In this document: positions 12,611 to 24,800 of the stretch, piece by piece
Layout of the letters: every line of letters starts with the position of its first letter
Numbering within the stretch: the stretch's first letter is position 1
Origin: Streblospio benedicti
Lineage: Eukaryota > Annelida > Polychaeta > Spionida > Spionidae
Assembly (NCBI GenBank): GCA_019095985.1
Contig: CM032661.1
Coordinates: 35,707,131 to 35,771,130, forward strand
Reading direction: 5' to 3'
Length of the DNA: 64,000 nucleotides
Translations under genes and position numbers: made by a program
Notes under the pieces: generated by a model
The model's input: the letters and a program-made list of their open reading frames with translations, nothing else
Databases searched by the model: none
What the model was told of the DNA's origin: nothing

Positions 12611-12856
12611 AAAAGTTTACATTAATGGTGTTTTTATATTTATTTTTAAATAAGGGAGCGGAGCGGTTTGGAAGTTATACGCCATCCATCCCCACACCCT
12701 GCCCTATTTTCTTTATAGAAAAACGATTTGGGCTTGAAATGCAAGGCAGTTTTCCAAAATTTGAAACATTGTTGGTAATTGAAAGTAGCTAAAATGCACC
12801 CTTGAGCACACAGAATATGAAACATTTACAGGGGTAAACGTACGGACCCCCAATAG
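12611..12856 (+). repeat. Left arm of long inverted repeat
   Basis: Matches the reverse complement of 15131-15382 over nearly its whole length, including AAATAAGGGAGCGGAGCGG, CCCTATTTTCTTTATAGAAA and the inner GGGGTAAACGTACGGACCCC. The arm leads directly into the LINE ORF1-like frame and is probably the element's 5' end. Confidence 0.8.
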
Positions 12857-14889
12857 CGTATACAGCAACAGAGAGGACCCCATGATCTACCAAGCAGCCC
12901 CCCAGACTCTCCCAGGACAGCAGCAGATAGGCAAAGACGTGAAGATCAACGTGAGCGTCACCCTCGTCCAATCGCACCACCTCCGGCACCTCCACAAGGA
13001 CAATCCCCTCCATCTTGGGTAGAGCAATCAAGTACTGCCCATCAACAGAACTCTATCATAGACCATCATACAAACAGTAAGTTGGATGGTATTTCACTCA
13101 ATAGAACATCTGCTAATGTCTCAGGTAAATAGGATCCTAACCTAAGTACCGACCATTTAATCAAGTTTTAACGTCTTGGAACGTAAACGAATGGACGCTC
13201 ACAAATAGTTGTTTAAGAGAAAGTATTCTCTCTCATATACAGTCAGATATAATATTTATTTGTGAAACTCATTTGAAAGGAAATGATACTATTAAGATAC
13301 AGGGTTACAGCTGGTTTGGTTTCAATCGAGAACTTAAACATGTTAGGGCTAAAAAAGGTAGTGGAGGTGTTGGTTTCTTTGTAAGCGAAGAACTTTTTAA
13401 TGAATTTACAATATCTGTTCATGATAAGTCATTCAGTAGCATTATTGCCATTGATTTGAAACACATAGAAAATGACTTTAAGCTCAGTATCATTGGAGCA
13501 TATTTACCTCCAGATAACTCGAACTATGGTAGAGACTCCACTGCCTTCTTTGCTCAGTTGATATCGCTTGTTTACTCAACAATGAATAGTGATTTGACTA
13601 TTTTATGTGGTGATTTTAATGCTAGAACATCTGATCAGTTAGATTATATTCCAAATGTTGATGACCTATTACAAAGAAAATGTTTAGATAAAACCAAAAA
13701 CAACCATGGTGAATCCTTGATCGATTTTTGAAAAGATACAAAAATGTGCATACTGAATGGAAGAATAACTCCTGATTTAGATAACTTTACATGCATATCT
13801 GGTAAAGGGAAATCTGTTGTTGATTATTTTATAACTCCCTGCGACTGTATCAAGTATTGTAAAAAGCTTGTTGTGGGGACAGTTAGTGACCTGATTGATC
13901 ACTTGTCTATTCAGGACCAGATATCCAGTAGGTGCAAACCCCCTGACCATTCAGTAGTCACACTTGAATTGACTTACAGCCTCAGCACTGCTGACAGATT
14001 AACACAGCATCAAGGTCATGAACAAAATGAAAACATTTCTCACAAGAGAAAAATGTATTGTTTTGATAAGAAGCCTGAAATGTTCATGAAAAGTGAGAGC
14101 TGGAGGTTGGCTATACTTGATATAGTAAACAGTCAATTGAATCACATTAAATCACAACATGAAGTAGATCATTTCTATTCACATTTTTGTACACTTTTAA
14201 CAAAGGAACTTGATGAATATTTGCTTGTGAATAATGTAAAGAAAAATTCAATGAAAAAATGTCGTGTGAATAAGCCATATTGGAATGATGATCTTACTAA
14301 ATTATGGAAAATCATGTGTGAAAAAGAAAAGTTGTTTGTTATTTTCAATGGTAAAAAAAGTGAAAAATCATTTCTTCGTAATGAATACAAAACTGCCATG
14401 CGATCATTTGATAAAAAGTTACGTCAGTGTGAAAGATTGTACAATTTTAATAAAGGTTTAGAACTTGAATCATGCTCAACTAGAGATCCAAATGAGTTCT
14501 GGAATTATATTTCAAAACTAGGCCCCAAAAGAGACAACTCTATTCCGATTGAAATAAGAGAAGATGACACCTTTATTATTAATGAAAAGGAAGTTTTAGA
14601 TAGATGGAAAGATGATTTTGGTTCACTCTACAATGCCCCCGGTAATCTTGATTTTGATGACACTTTTCAAAATGAAATTCTACAGCAAAAAGCTGAAATT
14701 GAGCTAAACTTATCTGAAACCAATGATTTTGTGAATGAACCAATATCATAGTTACAATGAAGTTTGAAATGCTGTCAAAAGGTTAAAGAATAAAAAAGCA
14801 GTAGGGGTTGATTTTCTACCAAATGAGTTACTGAAATGTGATGATGTTATTCTTACTATGTGTTATATGTTCAAATTATTCTTTCAACA

Positions 14890-14951
14890 CAGCATTGTCG
14901 CGTCCATCGTGAAATTGAAGATGCTGTTTTTCACGATGGACACGACAATCA
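14890..14951. repeat. Stem-loop at the LINE truncation point
   Basis: ATTGTCGCGTCCATCGTGAAA and TTTCACGATGGACACGACAAT form a 21-bp stem with one mismatch around a short loop. It lies exactly where reverse transcriptase homology ends. Confidence 0.7.
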
Positions 14952-15130
14952 AGTGCTCAAATACCATTCTATCATGAACAAGATACAATTACATAATGCA
15001 ATATAATCAATCATAAAAGTCTATCATGAACATGATATAATAACAGTGTAGATGTAGGACAAAAACATTTGGTGGGCTGAATTTAGGCCTTCTAAGGGTC
15101 TGGTGACGATTCCAGGGTTTGGGTTCGCAG

Positions 15131-15382
15131 GCGTATACGCTAGTGGGGGTCCGTACGTTTACCCCTGTAAATGTTTCATATTCTGTCTGCTCAAGGTTGC
15201 ATTTTTATCTGCTTTCAATACCAGCAATGTTTCACATTTTGGAAAACTGCCTTGCATTTCAAGCCCAAATCGTTTTTCTATAAAGAAAATAGGGCAGGGT
15301 GTTGGGATGGATGGCGTATAACTTCTAAACCGCTCCGCTCCCTTATTTAAAAATAAATATAAAAACACCATTAATGTAAACT
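15131..15382 (-). repeat. Right arm of long inverted repeat
   Basis: Inverted copy of 12611-12856; the arm is slightly longer because of small indels. Its inner edge begins GTATACGCTAGTGGGGGTCC, which corresponds to GACCCCCAATAGCGTATAC at the inner edge of the left arm. Confidence 0.8.
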
Positions 15383-16407
15383 TGTCTGATTTATCATCAA
15401 TTCGTTTGGGCAAATAAATCATCAACAAGCTCAAATTTCTGATTGACAATCCAGTCTCGTGCTCAAATTATACATATTGGACTATAGTTTCCTTTATAGT
15501 CTAGATCCATATGTCATGATATATAGATCATAGAACCTAGATCCCATAGCCTTTGTCCGTTAAATTTGATTTTTTGTTGATTTTGGTTGTTTGGCGATCA
15601 AATTCAACAAATATGGCGGGGAAGAAATTTTCTCGTCCTGCACCCGGGCAGCACCCCATTTTATGGCACATTTTAAAAATGGCCGCCACAGTGATAAATC
15701 TCTCCCAATGTGACCATTCTAAGTTATTTCTACTGCAACTGTTTAGAGTATACGCTATACATGTATTCTTTTTTTTTAGTTCTTGTTGTTGTTTTTTTTC
15801 TTTTTCTGCTGCTTTATATCCGAAAAATAATAAAGTCCTATTTTAAATTTAAATTTATTTGTACATGTTTCGGCATCTTCAGTGCCCTTCTCAACTTTAC
15901 AAAACCAAATTCAATCAACAATGCCAATCCTATTTTATATCAACTCTATACTAAAATATCGTATTATATTAACTTATACTATATTACACTAGTAGACGTT
16001 CACCACTCCTTGCTCTGAGAGATACATCTTCAGCATACGTACACTCATTCCTATTCCAATCAATCATCCCTGCTTCCATTCTATACCCTATTCTTCAGCT
16101 ATCATCTGTTACCACATTATATATTCTTTACACAATGTACTCACATTTACACTATCAATAAACAATTTTAAAATTTTTATATTACCTTTTCTAATTGACA
16201 CAATGTACTCTCATTTACACTACTAATTAAAAACATTTTAAACTTTTAAATTTCCAAAAACATTTCAAAAACATTTTAAGAAAAAACACATTTCCAAAGC
16301 ATTTCAAAACATTTCTATTATACCATTGAGTGTATGTACTGCAGTTCATTACTCCTTCAATTTCATCATACAAGGCCGAAAATGATCCCTGATCCCTGGT
16401 TGGAACA
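15383..16407. other. Intergenic AT-rich stretch
   Basis: No gene recognised. Contains T-rich tracts (about 15768-15815) and a C/A-poor segment of CACTATC-like motifs near 16.0-16.2 kb. The ORFs here are low-complexity artefacts. Confidence 0.5.
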
Positions 16408-17460
16408 AGACTTTCATGGTACAGTGGCCACCTTAATTCTTTTAAAATACATTGTTTTCCACTTGAAACTAATAGAATGGGTCCAAAAGTATATGAATCC
16501 AATGTCTCCCTTGGAGGGAAACCCCATTTCACCATACCTGGGGCCCCACTTTAGAAAAGAGCCACAAGATTTTAATGGTACAGTGGCCACCTTAATTATT
16601 TTAAAATACATTGTTTTCCACTTGAAACTAATAGAATGGGTCCAAAAGTATATGAATCCACTGTCTCCCTTGGAGGGAGACACCATTTCACCATACCTGG
16701 GGCCCCACTTTAGAAAATAGCCACAAGATTTTAATGGTACATTGGCCACCTTAATTCTTTTAAAATACATTGTTTTGCACTTGAAACTAATAGAATGGGT
16801 CCAAAAGTATATGAATCCACTGTCTCCCTTGGAGGGAGACATCATTTCATCATACCTGGGGCCCCAGTTTAGAAAAGAGCCACAAGATTTTAATGGTACA
16901 GCGGCCACCTTAATTCTTTTAAAATACATTGTTTTCCACTTGAAACTAATAGAATGGGTCCAAACGTATATGAATCGAATGTCTCCCTTGGAGGAAGATC
17001 CCATTTCACCATACCTGGGGCCCCAGTTTAGAAGAGGGAGCCACAAGATTTTAATGGTACAGTGGTCACCTTAATTCTTTTTAAAAACATTGTTTTGCAC
17101 TTGAAACTAATAAAATGTGTCCAAAAGTATATGAATCCACTGTCTCCCTTGGAGGGAGACACCATTTCACCATACCTGGGGCCCCACTTTAGAAAATAGC
17201 CACAAGATTTTTATGGTACAGTGGCCACCTTAAAATGCTTTGTTTTCCACTTGAAACTATTAGAATGGGTCCAAAAGTGTATGATTCCACTGTCTCCCGT
17301 GGAGGGATACTCGATTTCAGCATACCTGGGGCCCCACTTTAAAAATAGCCACAAGATTTGAAGGGTACAGTTGCCACCTTTATGGAAGACCCCATTCAGC
17401 ATATAAGGGCCCCTAACACACTTTATATTTGTAAAATGGCCACTATTGTCAATGGTGGTC
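16408..17460. repeat. 159-bp tandem satellite, about 6.5 copies
   Basis: The marker CACAAGATTTTAATGGTAC recurs at 16563, 16722, 16881, 17042, 17201 and (diverged) 17350, giving periods of 159, 159, 161, 159 and 149. Each unit carries ATACATTGTTTT, GGGTCCAAAAGTATATGAATC, CTCCCTTGGAGGGA and CCTGGGGCCCCA. Because 159 is a multiple of three, frames stay open across units on both strands (210 codons on the minus strand, 128 and 110 on the plus). I treat these frames as by-products: no start context, splice sites or domain. Copies decay towards the right end. Confidence 0.85.
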
Positions 17461-17927
17461 ACCTTAATTCTCTAAAAATGGATCGTTTTCTGGTGTGAAA
17501 CTATTAGGATGGGTCTATCAGGATATGAATCCACCAGATGGCCACACGATTTTAATGGTTTAATGCCAATACAAGTCTTGATAGTACCCTTGTAGGGACT
17601 ATTGTTTTTTTTATTTTTTAATACATAAAATAATTTCACAGCATTGGAAAGATCGAATGGGCCATCCTTTACCACATACACTCTATAATAGTCGTATTTT
17701 TTATTTATATATTTGTATGCAAATAGTTTTTATTCTATTTGTACAGGGCAGTATAAATAGCCACGCCAAATCTTGTGGCGACTTTTTCAAAAATGCGCCA
17801 CAAAAATACGCCACATTTAGTGGCTCCGGTGGCTGCAGACACTGTTGCCTGAAACCTTCACATTGGCTGCACCACTCAATGTAACTGGCATTTATAATGA
17901 GGGGCACAGAGCAAAGGTCATATAACA

Positions 17928-18187
17928 AAGAATGATATTATTTACTTGACCTTAAACAAAGACAATACTTTCTTGTACAAGACAAAGGAAACCAGTACTT
18001 CATCAACCATGGTACACACTAAATTACAAAGGTCATCCACAAATTAGTTAAACAGTTTAACTAATCTGTGGGTCATCTAGAACAAAGAATAACTAGTTAC
18101 TGAACCTAAATAAAGACAGTACTTTGTTGACCATTTCAAGACAAATGAAACCAACATTTTATCAACCATGGTACACACTAAATTACA
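17928..18187. repeat. Tandem duplication with 159-bp period
   Basis: CAACCATGGTACACACTAAATTAC occurs at 18004 and 18163, each preceded by similar sequence with AAGACAATACTTTNTTG and AGACAAANGAAACCA. Two diverged copies; no coding signal. Confidence 0.65.
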
Positions 18188-18955
18188 TCTGTGAAAATTT
18201 TGATAATTATTAATAAAATATTCTAGAAAAGAAATCCTCTCATAATCACCCTCCCGTAATAACTGATTCCTTAATCCTTTCAATAACTGTTGTACCACAA
18301 CAATTCAAGCTCTTTGGGATAATTAAATGGTCAGCTCTTAGCACCTAGCAGCTTTGTTAAACCTTTGAACAAAAGGTTAAGAATCCTATTGTTGTGGTAG
18401 TGGCTTGTTAGCAGTTGGAGTCATTGAATTAGAGAAGTTGAGATGAGACATTTCAGAGATGCAAACAAGTTGTTGATTAAACTTGAAACACCTAAATTTA
18501 CTTTACCACACTTGAACAAAGAATCTACTCTTACATTTTATGAAAAAGAAGATATCTGTGAAGAATTTCTTTCACATAATTTAAACATATTTTTCAAGTT
18601 ATGTTTCTCAATATAATCTAGGATCCCTTGTAATGTGAGATTAACAAAATCATATATTATGTCAGTAATAGTGACTAAATTGTTCAAATAACATCAAATG
18701 CACAGATATAATTACATATTACCAATCATTAAGCATTTCTGCCTTATATAAGCATTGGAACTTAATTGAATTCAGTACAAGTTTACACACAAAGGAATTC
18801 TTTGTTTAAAGGTTCTTTGTTTGAATTGGTGAAAGTGTCATCAATAAAGTTACTGCGACTAAACTGGTTTCTCTAAATTGAAAAAGGTTAAGAAACTAAA
18901 CTGGTTTCTCTAAATTGCGGGATTACCACTTAAATGCTTGTAGCTAACTGTGCCA

Positions 18956-19565
18956 ATATCTGGGGCTCAATAGGAATTTACCAGTGGCCCCATTTATTTA
19001 GATCATTTGGGTGTATGCATGTTTAAATGTAAGTTGGGGCCCCAGATAATTTCATTGGCAAATATATGTTAGGGGCCTCTTGATTTGGTGCTTTTACGTC
19101 AAACATTTGAAATGCAATCCACGTTGCAATATCTGGGGCCCAAAAGAAATGTACTAGGGGCCCCATAAGTTTTGAGCATTTGGGTGTGTGCCAGTTTAAA
19201 TGTAAGTTGGGGCCCCAGATCCCTCATTTCATTGGAAAATATATGTTAGGGGCCTCTTGATTTGGTGCTTTTATGTCAAAGATTTAAAATGCAATCTGTG
19301 TTGCATTATCTGGGGCCTAAAAGAAATGTACTAGGAGCCTCATTATTTAGGGCATTAGAATGTGTACTAGTTTAAACGTAAGTAGGGGCCCCAAATTTTG
19401 ATGAGGGTCGACTTATTATTTGGGGCTTTCGTGTCAAAAATTGTGCACGTAAAATTTTTCCAAAACATGGGGTCCACCAAATTTTGACTAGGGTCACCTT
19501 ATTATTTGGGGCTTTCTCGTCAAAAATTGCGCGCAAAAAATTTTTTCAAAAAATCTGTGGGCCCT
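18956..19565. repeat. GGGGCCCC-rich tandem repeats
   Basis: A unit of about 173-177 bp starts ATATCTGGGGC at 18956, 19129 and (TTATCTGGGGC) 19306, each with GTAAGTNGGGGCCCC in the middle and TTAGGGGCCTCTTGATTTGG towards the end. From about 19383 it passes into a second repeat of about 105 bp carrying TTATTATTTGGGGCTTTC (two copies). Ends at a poly-C run near 19602. No genes. Confidence 0.75.
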
Positions 19566-19849
19566 CCAAATAGTGGAGGTCCACGGCTATAGCCCAGTCA
19601 GCCCCCCCCCCCCCTTAATCGGTTACTGCATTAGTGTACAGTAGCTCCCAAGGAAACCTTATTGATAATTCCAGAGAGAAGGCTTCCAGGAATATGAAGA
19701 ATAGTAGTGGACTAAAAGCCAACGCTTGGTGTACCTCAACAACATCACATTTACATGAAACTAATGGTGTAAGACATGCCAATATTCATGGTATCCAGTT
19801 CTACCATTAAAACAAATAAAGGAATTGAATACCCTTACAACTGGCCTCT

Positions 19850-20975
19850 ATATTTTACTAAAAATGTTTTTCACAGAGGTTTTTCTTTGATGTAGAAAAT
19901 ATTTACATGGTAATTGTTCTCCATTACTTAATGTGGATAATCTCACCGTATCCCATGTCACGCACTCAATCCCACTTAAGATTGCTGACGCCTGTCGTGT
20001 CCGTCCACATATGTCAAGCCATTGGATGGCTTGGTCCCAGCTGTCCTTGATGTTGTCAGACCACAGAAGAGCATCGTCGATGCACTTTATTTTATTACAA
20101 ACATCAGATACTATTTCGTCATAACGGCGTGTGTAGCCGTCACCCGATGCAATGTATCCTTGAGGTGCCGTCTTGTACCGGTAACGACCCCATGGAGTAA
20201 TAAATGTTGTGAAGTGTCGATCTTCTTCTCTTAACGGGACACTGTGGTAACCGTTCCATGCATCAAATACTGTTTTTAGTGTATTTGATGGCACTGACCT
20301 TGCTTGATGGAATGGTGATTAAGTATGATGTGTCTCACGTGTTGCATATTGGTTAAGTGGTTGAAAGTCAATAGTTCTTCTTGGCTTTCCTGATGGCTTG
20401 GCACATACCATTCTATGGTACCAAGTGACTGGATTGCCGACAGGTACCTTTTCTAACACACCAAGAGCTACATCTCTATCAATATCTGCTTTCACCTGCT
20501 CTTGCCAATGAATTGGGACAGGGACTGGGGTATGATGTGCTACTGGGGTGGCATTCTCATCAATCATCAGTTGCATTGGTGGTCCTTGCATGAGCGGTAG
20601 CATTTGGTGAGGGCAGGTGTTAAACGTGCTTGCTTTGTAGTACTCTAAGAGGTATTCTTTAAGTTTTGGGACATTCTCAGGCGTTGGAGGCAATGGGGGA
20701 TTCTTCGGTGGTACAGGCGGTAATTCACGCTTAGGGCATGGGCATACTTCGTCTTCATCATCATCTATGCTACCAATCATATTGTTGGGAATGTTGCACA
20801 AGGGGTAATTCATAGTAATTATATTTGAGTTAACTTTAGCTGTGAGTCCCGCAATTCTATTATACACGGTTGGAAAGCTTAAATTCTGAGTATAGGATAT
20901 GATCTCTTTTGCCGTATCTGATGGCATCAAAATTTCCACTGGCTCATGCACTAACGTGTTGACATTCTCCACTCA
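19850..20975 (-). mobile_element. Fossil Ty3/Gypsy-like LTR retrotransposon, pol fragment
   Basis: Minus-strand translation shows a polyprotein region leading into reverse transcriptase, with family-typical stretches such as TWYHRMVCAKPSGKPRRTID, FDAWNGYHSVPL and KCIDDALLWSDN. It resembles the long Ty3/Gypsy-like pol proteins common in marine invertebrates. Only a protease-adjacent and RT part is present; integrase and LTRs were not seen. It is broken (a few breaks at least) and looks like an old, truncated copy. Confidence 0.7.
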
Positions 20976-21030
20976 TGTAAATTGACTTGCATTTTCGTAG
21001 ACCTTGATTGCAATACGTCACATGATCAGC

Positions 21031-21066
21031 TATAAAAGAGAGCTGAGACGGGCGTGTCCTCATTCT
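21031..21066 (+). promoter_or_regulatory. TATA-box core promoter
   Basis: CTATAAAAGAG (TATAAAAG at 21031-21038) lies 57 bases upstream of the ATG pair at 21088/21091, which would put a start site near 21061-21065 and leave a short 5' leader. CAAT occurs at 21011. Position and strand match the downstream ORF. Inference from motif spacing. Confidence 0.45.
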
Positions 21067-21087
21067 AAAGACTTATTCACATTCACA

Positions 21088-21465
21088 ATGATGGATGTTA
21101 AGTCTTTCTGGCGCCTTCAAGTTCACTTGCTAATTCTGACATCAGTGTATTTTGTACATAATAGTTCACTAGTAAATACTTCTCGGTCTTCTCTGGAAGT
21201 AGAATTTCAGCCTCTTCAGTTTAAAACATTCACAAAATTTGGATGTGCTAGGGACACGCGTGAGTCGGAGAATTTTCATCGACACACATGGATGTCTGTT
21301 CTATATGATGAACTATTGCATCAACCATCACATTCCTTCCGTGATGTAATGATTCACATTTTAAGAAAAGCAATGTCTCTGGGATTGACGTGCAAAGCAG
21401 ACAACAGACAACACATTCGGAGCCAACCATGCGGCTCAATCCATTACAACTCAGTAACATCAAGT
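21088..21465 (+). CDS. Putative secreted protein, cut by assembly gap
   Basis: Open frame from ATGATGGATG; the second ATG (21091) has the better context (A at -3, G at +4). The N-terminus MMDVKSFWRLQVHLLILTSV is a plausible signal peptide, followed by a basic/polar stretch with only three cysteines (in KFGCARD, GLTCKAD and SQPCGS). The frame is still open after 126 codons when it enters the N run at 21466. I do not recognise the family. A consensus TATA box upstream supports a real gene. It lies just upstream (plus sense) of the last visible Shark exon and beside a retroelement fossil, so a repeat-derived ORF is the main alternative. Confidence 0.4.
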
Positions 21466-21565
21466 NNNNNNNNNNNNNNNNNNNNNNNNNNNNNNNNNNN
21501 NNNNNNNNNNNNNNNNNNNNNNNNNNNNNNNNNNNNNNNNNNNNNNNNNNNNNNNNNNNNNNNNN
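21466..21565. other. Assembly gap (100 N)
   Basis: Exactly 100 N, the usual placeholder for a gap of unknown size. It interrupts the plus-strand ORF and lies 283 bases beyond the last Shark exon seen, so exons of both genes may be missing here. Confidence 0.98.
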
Positions 21566-21847
21566 AAATGATTCCTTTTCACTTTTAGTCGAAGGAAATT
21601 ATTTCAGTTTTACAGTTGCTTAAAAGTTATAACATTGTAAATTGGTATATCCTGAAATCTTGCCATGGCAAGGTATTATCTATCAAATGTTATAATTTAG
21701 GGGGTGGGCTTCTGCATGAAACTATTTAAAAAAAAAGGGAAATCTCAATAGCACTTACAATTGATACAATTGAAGCATGGGCCTTCTATGGATGTTGAGT
21801 GTAAATAACTGCTCACAAAAATCTTCATATCTATATAGTGGTGGTAC

Positions 21848-24800
21848 CTGTTGTTTTGTGGCGAGCAGGATATTTCTGGTCGCCAGATCCCGGTGAACAA
21901 AGCCTTGACGCTCCAGATACAACATGCCTGATGCCACCTAATAGGCAAAAACACTGATGCTATTACTTTACGTTTTTCACAAGACAAAAATGTTTTCAAC
22001 AATAAAAGGTAACAATAATTGAAACCAAAGTGATTAGTACGATGAGGATATTAAGGGTACTGTGAACTCTTTAAGGGAAAAATATTCTATTTTCAGCTTT
22101 TTAATATTTATTATACTTTAAACATAGACTAACAACATTTTTTCAAATGAACCTTTCCATCTTCAATAGACTTTTCCCATTACAGCAGTTGCTTAAAAAA
22201 ATTTTGTAAAGATAAAATTCTTTGGCACATGCTAAAAACAATGACTCATTTACATCAATAATTTAGTATAATGTAAGATGACATGTTTGATTATAGAACA
22301 TTTTATAGAATTATAAAGAAGGTAAAAATTCATGAAAAGATGAAATATTGGGAAACATACTCAGTCAAGCACCATTGGCCTCCCATCAAAAAAGTGACAG
22401 TTCTATGAATTCAAAGAACACAAAAAGTATGAAAGAATAATTCAATTGAGTTTCATTAATATTCTTAGGGTAAGCTATTCTTTCTTCATGAATATAACTT
22501 TTTTGAGGAAAGTTATTGAGCATTTTTTTTTTAAATTGTGTTTTAAACATAATGGTCCCAGTTTTTCCTATTATTCATATATAAAATTGACCATTTTTTT
22601 CTATGCAGTAAAAATGATGGAAGGACATATTCAATCAATAGTATAATAATCACATTTTATGAAACAAGATACTTTATTCTAACATATAAATGAAAATGAA
22701 AAAAGTAATGGGTTAGTTTTTCCTACATGTATGTATGTACCTTAATACCTTAATTTAAGAATTACCTACTTGAGGACTTTATGAATAATTCTTTAATTTT
22801 AGAAAATAACGCTGTTTATGGATGATAAAGTTATTACAATGAATGTACATAAAGATAATGATATCGCTCAACGTTTTCTTTCCACTGATATGTAGATATT
22901 AAGTTTTATAGCATTTATCAACCAATGACTATATATTCATTGGGTTATCGGATTGGCTAGGAACCCGATACAGGGACCCGATATGGAAATCCATATCGGG
23001 TCTAGACCCCATACAGATTTTTGACCGGACTACTTTTTTCCTATTTCACAAACAATCATTTCTTCTGGGAGGGGGTACTTGGTATTGGCCAATTGGTCAC
23101 TGTTCATTGTTATGTTTTCCCCGACACAATACAAAAAAAAATAACAGCAATAATAAATATAAGAATACAAATGTTAAAAAAGGATCTATGCTTATATTAC
23201 AAACACTACGTCAATGACACTTCTATGTGAAAGTATACAATATACAAACACAATAAACCATGAACTACAAAGGATCACGTAATGCGTGCAAGGGCGTTCA
23301 TGAGAAATGCGGTGTGCGTTATTGTTTGAAAATGTTGGCGTTTGTGTCATTAAACGTCAAACCAAGTGTGATATTCCTGGTCGCTCTGTATTCTAAAGAA
23401 ACCTATTATTAAAGAACACAAAAAGAACAAGCCAGATATTTCATTGACGGTCTGAATATTCTGGTCATTTTAGTATATACATGTACTTTTAGTATGTATA
23501 TAATTGAGCGTTTAACAAAATTGATGGTTATGAAAAATGCCATGGGACCATTCAAATCACCTGGATATGCAGTAAAAATGATGGAAGGCGTTATCAATCA
23601 ATAGTAGAATAATAATCGGCAGTCTGCCCGTAGACTATTTTGTATTCATATGCGTTTTTGAATCTTGGCTTATTTGTGATTATCTGTTCATCAACTGCAT
23701 TATATATTAGAAACATTGCGTATTTGTGACATTGGTTGATAAATAAATGAATAATTCTTTTAGTTTTAGAAAATGACTGTTGTATATGGACTCATCTGCG
23801 GGCGCAATGAATGTACATAAAGGCTGATGATCGCCAACGTTTTTATTTCCACTGATATGTAGATATTAAGTTTTATAGCATGTATCACTGTTTTCATAGC
23901 TCAATGAAGAAGCAATTTTGGTGGTTTTATTCAGTATAAAAATAGTAATCACTTTTGAAAATGATGACAGTTGGATATAAAGACACATCAAACACTCTCA
24001 GGTACTCATTAAAAAAATCAATTATTTGAAACAATTGATTTTCAATTATATTCTTCTCTCTCTTCTATGGGAAAAACACATTAGAAAATTGATTTTCAGT
24101 CTCTGTGTTTCATTTATAAATATAGTTATTGAACAGTTTTTTTGCACATAGGATGGAAATAACAAGCTGCTAGTTTATAATTGATTGTTAATATTCTTCA
24201 TGACTTATCAAATATTACTGTTAAAATCATCACTGTGTCAATGTTGAAATTCATTATGATTATCAGTCATATAATGGTGACATTATGGAAAATTTCAGTC
24301 CTTTACTGAAAACAGTGGGAATAGAGTACATTATGGTAGGATGGTGAGTTTATTTTATTTTTGAGATCAATGGTTGGATGATTGCATTGAGGTTTCTCAA
24401 TACAGGGACACGGCAAAAAATAGATTCTTGGAAAGAATGATGATAAATAAATATTCATGACACAAACAGTATAAAGATTAATTTCAAATAAGCTAAAAAT
24501 AACAATACTGTTAATTTTTTATATATAAAAACAAAATGCAAAATTGGATATAGCACGAATCGCACTGCTTGGCCATACACACAATCTGTGAATTTTACGT
24601 TTAACTCCCCGTTGTAGAGGCCACTAAAGTTCATGTCATACATAAAATTCACGGATTATGTTTACGGCCGAACAACTTGCGATTGGTACTCTAATTATGA
24701 CACAAATTTTATTTAGTTGTAATTTTGATAGTTCAGTCTTGAAATTTAAATAATCTGTAGTAAATAGTTTTGTTTAAGTTCATTTAGATTGCAAGGCATC

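Larger units (their letters stand above)
12611..15382 (+). mobile_element. APE-type LINE fragment enclosed by long inverted repeats
   Basis: Left arm 12611-12856 and right arm 15131-15382 are inverted copies of one another (about 245 bp, with GTTTACATTAATGG at the outer ends). Inside, plus strand: the end of a proline-rich ORF1-like frame with a TAG near 13129; then an endonuclease frame with SWNVNEW, ETHL, GGVGFFV, CGDFNAR, VDYF and DH motifs (about 13165-14000), a linker domain to about 14750, and the first part of the reverse transcriptase (KRLKNKKAVGVDFLPNELLK, about 14775-14890), after which homology stops. One in-frame TGA at 13729 interrupts the endonuclease, and the frame shifts near 14750. 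A 5'-containing, RT-truncated non-LTR element, clade uncertain. Confidence 0.8.

Noticed and set aside
16414-17046. 210-codon minus-strand frame with 53-residue repeats
   Set aside because: It is explained by a 159-base satellite that has no stop in this frame. The plus strand is open too, there is no start context or splice signal, and later copies lose the frame.
21248-21463. Minus-strand NGLSRMVGSE resembling a DFGLSR kinase motif where the next Shark exon would be expected
   Set aside because: The residues around it do not resemble an activation loop (Cys-rich stretch follows), no acceptor precedes it in frame, and it is the reverse of the stronger plus-strand ORF.
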